From Rikenellaceae bacterium (lineage in GTDB: Bacteria; Bacteroidota; Bacteroidia; Bacteroidales; Rikenellaceae): DNA of 34,178 nt. The position numbers and the translations under genes are program-made. This document shows, one piece after another, positions 17,301 through 23,445 of the stretch. The notes beneath the pieces were generated by a model. It searched no databases. It had not been told where the DNA came from and worked only from the letters and a program-made list of their open reading frames with translations. Positions within the stretch are counted from its first letter, which is position 1. Every line of letters begins with the position of its first letter. Location of the stretch: assembly GCA_030529085.1 (NCBI GenBank), contig JAUMXM010000021.1:1-34178 (forward strand). The letters are read 5' to 3'.

Positions 17301-17551
17301 AGAACACTCTCCTTCTTGATGTTTTGCAGCGCAAACTGACCGTTGATGTCGGTTGTGGTACCCGTTTGGGTGCCTACCACAATGACCGTGGCGCCGATGA
17401 CCGGTTCTCCCGCTTCATCGAAAACCGTTCCCTTGACACTGTTTTGTGCCCAAGCCGAACCCGGGCTCAAAACCACGAAGAGTGCACAAAGAGTGGCCAC
17501 CATACGGCTCCACAACTTTGCGGCTCCCCCTGTTTGGGATAAATGTTTCAT
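14396..17551 (-). CDS. SusC/RagA family TonB-linked outer-membrane transporter
   Basis: 1051 residues. After a long signal (to about residue 36, ending GSAWAQ) comes a carboxypeptidase-regulatory domain (about 38-120) with GTVFDEAGEPVIGATVIVVGTQTG. A TonB-box-like DVVVVGYG follows. The plug domain has the SusC signature GRVAGVTAVQTSGQPGADGS, YIVDGVPRD and ISILKDASAAAVYG. The rest is beta barrel, closing with QQRVMSVGLNITL; it ends in Leu where Phe is more usual. No STN domain is present, so control by an anti-sigma/ECF pair is not expected. It imports oligosaccharides with energy from TonB-ExbBD. Unusually it is the third gene of its operon, preceded by two enzyme genes. Confidence 0.98.
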   Translation of the reverse strand: MKHLSQTGGAAKLWSRMVATLCALFVVLSPGSAWAQNSVKGTVFDEAGEPVIGATVIVVGTQTGTTTDINGQFALQNIKKESVLQISFIGYQTVTVPVNGVTNLEVVLKSDAEIIEDVVVVGYGVQKKASVTAAISQISGEELEKAPVGDVTNMLAGRVAGVTAVQTSGQPGADGSSIMVRGQSVLYIVDGVPRDINQINPEDIESISILKDASAAAVYGLDGNTVIIVTTKRGQKGESTISYKGTFGVSSNANPMDLLDGPGYAYWYNKALELDGKQPIFTADIVQDMLNERNGWGNTDWYDKVFGVGTTMSHTLSANGGNDQMNYFASVGMFDQKGNVDNFNFRRYTARANLSTKIAKNLTLEVGVAGRIQDHDQPTYSADPSAWNNVAQQAMRVHPYVPEKVTIDGVEYHTATPTASATVNPVAAYEESGSYKSRATYIQPNISLRWDLPWVKGLSAKFFASYDMTFQHTKAFSTPYDLALANFSYDENGYISKMNYTVGSTYSGLGSETSLQEASYYTYYGITQTSLSYDNTFGKHRVAALALMETRDYKSNNHYGRMYDLLFENLPELNFGDASSDKRAIGGTSNRSRQVGFVARLNYDFDNRIYIELSGRYDGTYLFSGMNGSRWGFFPAASAGWRISEEKWFGAEWVDNLKLRGGIGLTGTSAVSAYQYLNSMSISDGNAIIIGGAGQQSIYTTSVSNPNISWEKNLNYNIGVDATFWGGKLGVEADVFYTYKYDMLASASGAYPPSVGGYFPAWENKNKQDVRGFDLTLSHNNRVGRDFSYGIKFMGSYAKRRWLLYSGDAANAPDYQKLTGKEVGSVIGFIDDGLFQSWEEVENSPTMIGKDVRVGDIKYIDRNGDGKISYEQDRGYVGTSIYPKFTAGLAFNAEWKGIDLNFLLQGAVGSTIALTGVYDGGIMDNTSMTKPFYHDGNSPLYLVENSWTPENTGAYFPRLSLASSSNNAYSSTRWYRPGDYLRLKTAQIGYTLPEKLTRKAGIRKLRIYVEGSNLLTFSHVGKYNIDPELPSVNNGYYPQQRVMSVGLNITL

Positions 17552-17614
17552 AGTTATTGAGTTTTAAGTTTGTGAATTTTTCGCCTATTTTCGAGTTCCG
17601 ATGTGGGAAACAAC

Positions 17615-18964
17615 CTACTTTTCGGCCTTGATATTCTGCTCCAGAATCTCCCACCAGTCGTGGTTGATGATGTGCACCAGGTCGAAGATCATCAGACCAC
17701 CCTCGCAGCTCTTCATCACCTGCGCCACAGCCTTGCCAAACTGCTCGGGATCATCCACCTGCTTGCCATCCTCGCCCTGCTTCTTGTACTGCTCGACATA
17801 GAGCGAGCCGACCACCGGCACCACACCGCAGGTGATACCCTGAGCCAATTCGGCACCGCCCTCGACCGAGTAGCAGTAGGTCAGATCGTTGGGATCCATA
17901 CCCGACTCGGTACGCTGACCCACGATGGGGCGACCCTGAGCGGCATCCACCTCGTCCTTCGTAACGAGCGTGTAGTAAAGACCCGTCATATAGATGTCCA
18001 ACAGCTCGGCGTAACCCGTCTTGTGGTAGCTCTCCGACGCCCAATCGGGATAACGCTCCGAGGGGTCGTACTGCGTGCTGGCCCAATTCACGCCCAGCTG
18101 ATAGTAGGTCGGATACCAAGCTCCCGTATAGTCACCGATGAGGATGTCGGGATTGGCGGCGTGGATGGCCTCGTGAGCCTCCTCGACAAACGACTTGATG
18201 ATCGTGGCACGCCACTCGACCCACTCCTTGAAGTACTTACCGGGCTTCCAGGTCTTCTCGTCGGCCCACGTCAATACATCCTCGGGGTAGTTCTCGAGCT
18301 TGATGCCGCTCCAAGCCTCAAACTGCTCGCGCGAGAGGGGCGAAAAGTCCGACGTGATGTTGTCGTAGCGCAGACGGTCGAAGATGATACCGTCGGCATC
18401 CTTATAACGCTCGGCAAACTCCACCAGAATGTTCTTCTGATACTCGCGCACCTCGGGGTTCGAGGGGTTGAGCATACCGTTGTAGTTGGTCTTGATCTGG
18501 CTGATGGGGACCAACTCGCCATTCGACTTATAGACAATCGACTGCCACTCGGGGTGGTCGTTGTAGATGATGCCGCGGTTGAAGAAGTTGTGACCGCCGG
18601 CAAAGATGTTCAGCGAGCCGTGTACACGCATTCCTGCGGCGTGGCCCAGGTCGATGAAGTGGCGCATCATATCGTAGCTGCGCTCACGCACCGTACCCTC
18701 GAACTCGCCCATATAGGGGGCATACTTGCTGTCGTAGAGGGTCTCGCCCATAATCGACTTGACATCGACCACGATGTCCGTAACGCCAATCTCCTTCATC
18801 TTATCGACATAGAAGGCAATCGAGTCGGGATAGCTCATACGCTCGAAGTTGGCCTCACAATCAACCCACATATAGACGGGTTTCGTCGGCTGCGTTTCCG
18901 CACAGCCGACAAACAACACCAAGGCCGCCAGGGCCACCGTGAAAAATGCAAAATATCGTTTCAT
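17615..18964 (-). CDS. GHL10-like glycosidase lipoprotein (short paralogue)
   Basis: 449 residues. The lipobox (LFVGC, Cys21) is followed almost at once by the catalytic domain, without the Fn3-like module of the paralogue at 9243-10910. Shared landmarks are PVYMWVDCEANF, TDIVVDVKSIMGETLY, AGMRVHGSLNIFAGG, DGIIFDRLRYDNITSDFS, PTYYQLGVNWAS and a closing GGLMIFDLVHIINHDWWE. The acids in the D-R-RYD block are the likeliest catalytic residues, by analogy with family-10-like glycosidases. It lies between the NAGPA-type gene and SusC, with gaps of 57 and 63 bases that contain no -7 box. The two paralogues may cleave different linkages or act at different stages. Confidence 0.65.
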   Translation of the reverse strand: MKRYFAFFTVALAALVLFVGCAETQPTKPVYMWVDCEANFERMSYPDSIAFYVDKMKEIGVTDIVVDVKSIMGETLYDSKYAPYMGEFEGTVRERSYDMMRHFIDLGHAAGMRVHGSLNIFAGGHNFFNRGIIYNDHPEWQSIVYKSNGELVPISQIKTNYNGMLNPSNPEVREYQKNILVEFAERYKDADGIIFDRLRYDNITSDFSPLSREQFEAWSGIKLENYPEDVLTWADEKTWKPGKYFKEWVEWRATIIKSFVEEAHEAIHAANPDILIGDYTGAWYPTYYQLGVNWASTQYDPSERYPDWASESYHKTGYAELLDIYMTGLYYTLVTKDEVDAAQGRPIVGQRTESGMDPNDLTYCYSVEGGAELAQGITCGVVPVVGSLYVEQYKKQGEDGKQVDDPEQFGKAVAQVMKSCEGGLMIFDLVHIINHDWWEILEQNIKAEK

Positions 18965-19021
18965 ATCTTTTTCTGGAAAATTTTGCTGGAGTGTTTACCT
19001 ATATTATATAATAATTGTTCG

Positions 19022-20299
19022 TTACTCGACAGCCGAGATGACTACCGCCGTCGGCACGGCACGCTGACTGCCATCGCTCGGCGTGTTGCAGAGCTGACCG
19101 TCGTAGCCCACGATGGCCGACGAACCACCGCCGTCGAGGTTGATGGCGTAGTCCATACCCATCTCCACAAAGATGTCGGCCATCTCCTCGAGGGTCAGAC
19201 CATTCGAGCCGTTGTTGCCACGACCGTCGCACACCAGCACCATCACCTTGCCATCCTTCGTACCGCCCACGGCCGTACGGGGCTGACGCGACTTGCCTGC
19301 CGTGCCACCCGTGTGCATAATCTCACGGTAGTAGTAGTCCATAGCGACATTCTTGCCCTTATAGACCAACATCGGGCCGCCACCGATGGCCTGCTGCGGC
19401 TCCCAAAGGGTGGCACCGGCCGTCGTGGTGGTCGGGGCCGACTTCATATAGGTCTCGGTCAGCTCGTCGTTATCGAGCGGCGAGGGGAACGAGTAGGGTT
19501 TGTTGTTGATGCAATAGACCCACGTAGCCTCGAACGAGCCGTCGGCCATTTGACCCAGCGCAGCACGTACGGGGTAAGCGATAATCTGCTCGCCATTGAC
19601 GGTCGGGTAGGCCAACTCGGTGGCAATCGACTTCACCTCGCCATCCGTGATGCAGAGGCTCAACGAAGCGCCATCCCAGAAGAAACCGCCATTCGAAACC
19701 ACATAGGGGGTACCCTTACCCAGCGACGAGAACGACCCAAAGATCGAGGTCGGGGTCTCGGCAGGCTTGAGGTGGGTGGGGGCAAAACGCAGCTTGGGGT
19801 TGGCCTTCAGGTCGGCGATGGCGATGTAGCCCTTCGCTACGCCACCATCCGAGTAGGTGCGCTCGAACTTCTCAAACGACATACGCTTCGGATAGTTCGA
19901 CTCGGGGGCGTCGCTGGCCGTGATAACCGTCACGGGCACACACACCGAACCGTGCAGCTCATCCTTGGCGGCGGCAATGAAGGTGTAGGCCGTAGCGGGG
20001 GTCAGCCCCTCGACCTTGACCTCCGAAACCTCCTCCACATGGGGCGTACCCTCGGCGAAGATCTGATCGAGCGTCTTGCTCAACGACTCACCCTCGGCAT
20101 AGAGGTAGGCGCAGTCGGTTGCGTAGTAGGACTTGATGCGTACGGTGATATAGTCCGTACCCTTCTCGACAGGGGTAATGGTGACGGTCGGCGTCGTCTC
20201 GGGCGTCGGGAAGACATACTCGGGATTCACCTCCTCCTCACAGCTGAAACAGAGGCCGATGCAGGCCACAAAAAGCGTCAAAAGGTAAAACTTCTTCAT
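19022..20299 (-). CDS. Phosphodiester glycosidase (NAGPA family) lipoprotein
   Basis: 425 residues, first gene of the operon. The lipobox LCFSC is followed by EEEVNPEYVFP, and then an Fn3-like module (about 35-130) very like that of the GHL10-like protein at 9243-10910. The rest is a NAGPA/DUF2233 domain: YVVSNGGFFWDG, QAIGGGPMLVYKGK, QPRTAVGG, VLVCDGRG and the diagnostic NLDGGGSS (387-394). The mammalian uncovering enzyme of this family removes GlcNAc from GlcNAc-1-phospho-6-mannose, a sugar-1-phosphodiester. The bacterial enzyme therefore probably cleaves a GlcNAc-type phosphodiester. A promoter-like sequence lies upstream (20332-20362). Confidence 0.88.
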   Translation of the reverse strand: MKKFYLLTLFVACIGLCFSCEEEVNPEYVFPTPETTPTVTITPVEKGTDYITVRIKSYYATDCAYLYAEGESLSKTLDQIFAEGTPHVEEVSEVKVEGLTPATAYTFIAAAKDELHGSVCVPVTVITASDAPESNYPKRMSFEKFERTYSDGGVAKGYIAIADLKANPKLRFAPTHLKPAETPTSIFGSFSSLGKGTPYVVSNGGFFWDGASLSLCITDGEVKSIATELAYPTVNGEQIIAYPVRAALGQMADGSFEATWVYCINNKPYSFPSPLDNDELTETYMKSAPTTTTAGATLWEPQQAIGGGPMLVYKGKNVAMDYYYREIMHTGGTAGKSRQPRTAVGGTKDGKVMVLVCDGRGNNGSNGLTLEEMADIFVEMGMDYAINLDGGGSSAIVGYDGQLCNTPSDGSQRAVPTAVVISAVE

Positions 20300-20331
20300 T
20301 GCAAAAATAGGGTTATAGTTCTAATTGTGCG

Positions 20332-20362
20332 TAAAATTAAATAAAATTATCCATATAACAAA
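20332..20362 (-). promoter_or_regulatory. Putative promoter of the 13-gene operon
   Basis: On the minus strand TAATTTTA (20339 to 20332) matches the -7 box TAnnTTTG at all but its last base. TTTG (20362 to 20359) stands 19 bases upstream. The start would be near 20325, about 25 bases before the NAGPA-type ATG. A second match, TATTTTTG at 20309-20302, is only 2 bases from the ATG and has no -33 partner. No comparable box was found in the spacers inside the operon. Confidence 0.4.
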
Positions 20363-20501
20363 TCTTTTTAAATAAATTTTAATATGGATTTTCGGCGCAA
20401 TTTTTCGTTTATTTATTGATTTACAACTATTTAACCGCTTTTTGCCAAGATTTTTGCAAAATAAATTTTTTTCTAAAAGTTTTCACCCTCCGCCCTGCAA
20501 C

Positions 20502-20542
20502 AAAAAAAGTGGCCGCCCAACACTATGTATTGCGACAGCCAC
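20502..20542 (-). terminator. Rho-independent terminator of the ROK-MFS unit
   Basis: On the minus strand a long stem pairs GTGGCTGTC with GGCGGCCAC (two G-T pairs). After a one-base bulge it continues CAATAC with GTGTTG around an ATA loop, then runs into seven T residues. It starts 23 bases after the MFS stop codon and separates this unit from the large operon. Confidence 0.88.
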
Positions 20543-20564
20543 CGTAAGCTTTTCCGAGCTCCGA

Positions 20565-21839
20565 CTACTTCTCCTGCGGATCGGGATAGGTGAAGGGGAG
20601 GAACCAGGTAAGAATCAACGCCGGCACGGCACTCAGCAGCGACCAGATGAAGAACTGCTCGTAGCCGATGGCATCGCTGATCACACCCGAAATCATACCC
20701 GGCAACATCACGCCCAGATTGGCCAGGGCCGAGCCGAATGCGTAGTGGGCCATCTGGTGTTTTCCGGGGGCAACCTGCTGCATAATAAAGAGCGTAAGAC
20801 CCACGAAACCAAAGCCATAGCTAAAATACTCGAAGACAATCGCACCGCACACCAACCACATATTATCGGGCTGATAAACGGCCAGCAGGGCGTAAATCAC
20901 AAACGGCACATTGAAGATGCAGCAGAGCGGGAAAATCGCCTTTTTAAGCCCTCGCCACGAGATAAAATAACCACCCAAAATCGAGCCGAGAATAAAGGCC
21001 ACCACGCCAAACGTTCCGTAGTAAAGGCCGATCTGATCCTTCGTAAGACCCAGGCCCTGCACGGCCGTGTCGGCCTTCAGGAAGAGGGGCACGATTTTGA
21101 TTACGAGTCCCTCCGTAAAGCGGTAGCAGACGATCCAGGCGATATAGAGCCAGATGTATTTCTTCCGGAAAAATTGGGCAATCACACCCCACGTTTCACG
21201 CATCGTTTCGCCAAACGTAGCGTGCGTTTTGGCCGCCTCGCCACCCGCCGGAAGCACCCGCCAATGGTACAGGCCGAGCACCGCTAACAGAATGCCACAC
21301 AGCAACATAATGATGACCCAGGCGTAGAGGACACCCATCTGCGCCTCCAACTTTCCGGCCAGCCAAACCAGACCGCCCATCGCCGTCACCTTGGCCAGGT
21401 TGTAGAAGGCACCCTGCCATCCCACAAACTGCGCCTGCTGGGTCTTATCCAGCTCGGTGATATAGACTCCGTCGAGGGCAATATCGTGCGTAGCACCGCT
21501 GAAAGCCAACACCGCCATAATGGCCACCACGTAGGGGAAGAAGTTGGGCAGCGGCAGAGCCATTGCAATGAGAGCCAGCGAGATACCCGACACCAACTGC
21601 GTCGTGACGACGAAGAATTTTTTGGTGCGATACATCTCCATCAGCGGGCTCCAGAAGGGCTTGAGCGACCACGGAAGAATCAAGAGCGAGGTCCAGAAGG
21701 CCACCTGGGCATCCGAGATGCCGAAATCGTTAAACATCAAAGGGGCCACCAGGTTGATGAGAATCAACGGCAGACCCATCGCAAAATAGGCGGTGGGAAC
21801 CCACCACAGGGGCGATTTTTTGAGTTGCGCCTGTTCCAT
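20565..21839 (-). CDS. MFS transporter, AmpG/SLC45-like
   Basis: 424 residues from the ATG at 21839 (MEQAQLKKSPLWWVP); the longer frame to 21908 runs into the ROK gene. About twelve hydrophobic helices are visible. Between helices 2 and 3 the loop SLKPFWSPLMEMYRTKKFFVV and the segment SGATHDIALDGVYITEL resemble the AmpG/PAT-type permeases that import muropeptides or other amino-sugar compounds. It sits 34 bases downstream of the ROK gene and shares its transcript, so it is probably repressed by it. Likely role: inner-membrane import of the sugar released by the neighbouring operon. The substrate is inferred only from context. Confidence 0.8.
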   Translation of the reverse strand: MEQAQLKKSPLWWVPTAYFAMGLPLILINLVAPLMFNDFGISDAQVAFWTSLLILPWSLKPFWSPLMEMYRTKKFFVVTTQLVSGISLALIAMALPLPNFFPYVVAIMAVLAFSGATHDIALDGVYITELDKTQQAQFVGWQGAFYNLAKVTAMGGLVWLAGKLEAQMGVLYAWVIIMLLCGILLAVLGLYHWRVLPAGGEAAKTHATFGETMRETWGVIAQFFRKKYIWLYIAWIVCYRFTEGLVIKIVPLFLKADTAVQGLGLTKDQIGLYYGTFGVVAFILGSILGGYFISWRGLKKAIFPLCCIFNVPFVIYALLAVYQPDNMWLVCGAIVFEYFSYGFGFVGLTLFIMQQVAPGKHQMAHYAFGSALANLGVMLPGMISGVISDAIGYEQFFIWSLLSAVPALILTWFLPFTYPDPQEK

Positions 21840-21873
21840 TGTTTTATCTGTTTTAGTAGTTAATTTCAACGCT

Positions 21874-23079
21874 TTACAGACCGAGCATCTTATTGCGCAC
21901 GATGGCACAGATACCCACCAGACCGGCCGATTCGCCCAACTTCGAGACCTTGATCGACGTATCCTTCGAAACGAAGTTCAGAGCAAATTTATTGATGGCG
22001 CTCTTGATGGGCAGCAGCAGGTAATCCTTCGCCTCGTAGAGGGTTCCACCCAGCACCACCACCTCAGGGTTGAACATATTGATCAAGCCCGCAATGGCTC
22101 GCCCGAGCGAGGCGCCAATCTGCTCCATCACCTCGATGGCCAGCATATCCTCTTTGCTCAGCGCATCCAAAATGTCACGCACCGTAATCTGCTGACCTGC
22201 TTCAAATTGCGACGAAAGCATCGAGATGTTGCCCTGCTTGAGTTTTTCAACAAATTGGCGGTGTGCGGCGCAGCCCGAGACCTCCGTTTCGAGGCAGCCG
22301 CGCTTGCCACACGAGCAGATAATTTCGTTATCGAAGAAGGGGAAGTGGCCATACTCGCCCGAGAAGCCCGATTTGCCATAATGCAACTCGCCCCCGAGGA
22401 TCATACCGATGCCGAAGCCCCAGCTTAAATTCAAAAAAATCATATTCTGCTCACCATTGCCGACGCCATAGACATACTCGCCGTAAGCCATTGCACGTGA
22501 GTCGTTTTCGATAAAGACACGACACCCCACACGCTCCTCCAGCACGTGGGTGAGCGGCTTCTCGTCGAAGAAGAAGTAGGAGTAGCTGTAACCCGTCTCG
22601 GGATTGACACGTCCCGAGAGGTTGATGCCGATGGCCAAAATCTTCTCTTTGCGAATGCGGGTCGAGGCAATGAAGGTGTTGATGTGGCCGCACAACTCGT
22701 CGAACGACTGGCGAGTGTTTTCGATGGTGAAATCGTACTGCCGCTGCACCACCATATCGCCTCGGAAGTTGATGATACCCAACACAATAACATCACGCAT
22801 AATATCCACGCCCATAAAGTAGCCGGCCGACGGATTCAGCCCGTAGATGCTCGGGCGACGACCACCCGTCGCCCCCTGTTTTCCCAGGTCGCAGACAAAG
22901 TTTTCGTCGATGAGTTCGCCCACGATTTTCGTCAGGGTCGGCACACTCAACCCGAGCTCTCGACTCAAATCGGCTATGCTCTCGCCGCCGTTCAACATAT
23001 ATCGGCGCAGGATCTCTCGTTTGAGCTGGGCCGACTTCTTGCCGCTGGTCAGGGCCTCAAGAAAGTTCGCTTTTACCAT
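21874..23079 (-). CDS. ROK family transcriptional repressor (NagC/Mlc-like)
   Basis: 401 residues, the usual length of ROK repressors rather than ROK kinases. The N-terminal winged helix-turn-helix spans about 15-65 (ESIADLSRELGLSVPTLTKIVGELIDENFV). The ROK domain follows with MGVDI (89-93), the phosphate-loop-like LSWGFGIGMILGG, SGEYGHFPF (His245) and the zinc site CSCGKRGCLE (Cys255, Cys257, Cys262). ENDSRAMAYGE keeps the sugar-binding Asn192-Asp193. NagC-type proteins sense GlcNAc-6-P or a related sugar, which fits a locus with NagB and an epimerase. It is divergent from the lipoprotein-nagB unit, so the shared intergenic region probably holds its operator. Confidence 0.92.
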   Translation of the reverse strand: MVKANFLEALTSGKKSAQLKREILRRYMLNGGESIADLSRELGLSVPTLTKIVGELIDENFVCDLGKQGATGGRRPSIYGLNPSAGYFMGVDIMRDVIVLGIINFRGDMVVQRQYDFTIENTRQSFDELCGHINTFIASTRIRKEKILAIGINLSGRVNPETGYSYSYFFFDEKPLTHVLEERVGCRVFIENDSRAMAYGEYVYGVGNGEQNMIFLNLSWGFGIGMILGGELHYGKSGFSGEYGHFPFFDNEIICSCGKRGCLETEVSGCAAHRQFVEKLKQGNISMLSSQFEAGQQITVRDILDALSKEDMLAIEVMEQIGASLGRAIAGLINMFNPEVVVLGGTLYEAKDYLLLPIKSAINKFALNFVSKDTSIKVSKLGESAGLVGICAIVRNKMLGL

Positions 23080-23144
23080 AGTAGTGACCGTTTTTAGGAC
23101 GAAAACACCTCGTTCCCGCCCCGTTTTTGATGGTTGGTTTGGGA

Positions 23145-23176
23145 CAAAGTTACAAAAACTTGCGAGAAATCACAAC
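23145..23176 (-). promoter_or_regulatory. Putative ROK-MFS promoter
   Basis: TAACTTTG (23152 to 23145, minus strand) is an exact -7 TAnnTTTG. GTTG (23176 to 23173) lies 20 bases upstream, one mismatch from the -33 TTTG. Transcription would begin near 23138, about 60 bases before the ROK ATG. It is back to back with the plus-strand promoter at 23276-23308. Confidence 0.55.
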
Positions 23177-23275
23177 TTTATCACCCAAAGAGTAAAATTT
23201 TAGGGTACATCTTCCAAAACTTTCTAAACTTTTTTAACAAGATTGCAATTTTTGTCAAAATATTTTTTTCATTTA

Positions 23276-23308
23276 TTTGGAATTCAGATATTATTTTTAT
23301 TATCTTTG
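23276..23308 (+). promoter_or_regulatory. Promoter of the surface lipoprotein-nagB unit
   Basis: TTTG (23276-23279), a 21-base spacer and TATCTTTG (23301-23308) match both boxes of the Bacteroidota consensus exactly. The start would be near 23315, leaving a leader of about 130 bases before the ATG at 23446. The leader contains two TGTACC words (23320 and 23336) that could be part of a regulatory site. Confidence 0.7.
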
Positions 23309-23445
23309 CCTTTGTAAAGTGTACCTATGCCCAAACTGTACCCATCGGGCGGGTCGAGGCAGCGGAACACCTTATATATTAAAGAGGTAAAGAAGCAACT
23401 GAAAAAGAAAAAGAGATTAACCTAAATTTATTAAACTTTCACACT

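Noticed and set aside
14228-17542. 1104-residue plus-strand open frame
   Set aside because: It is antisense to SusC and part of SusD, both of which have unmistakable signatures. No start context, signal or domain is recognisable.
20302-20309. TATTTTTG as -7 box for the large operon
   Set aside because: It is 2 bases from the ATG and has no TTTG at 19-21 bases; the TAATTTTA/TTTG pair at 20332-20362 is preferred.
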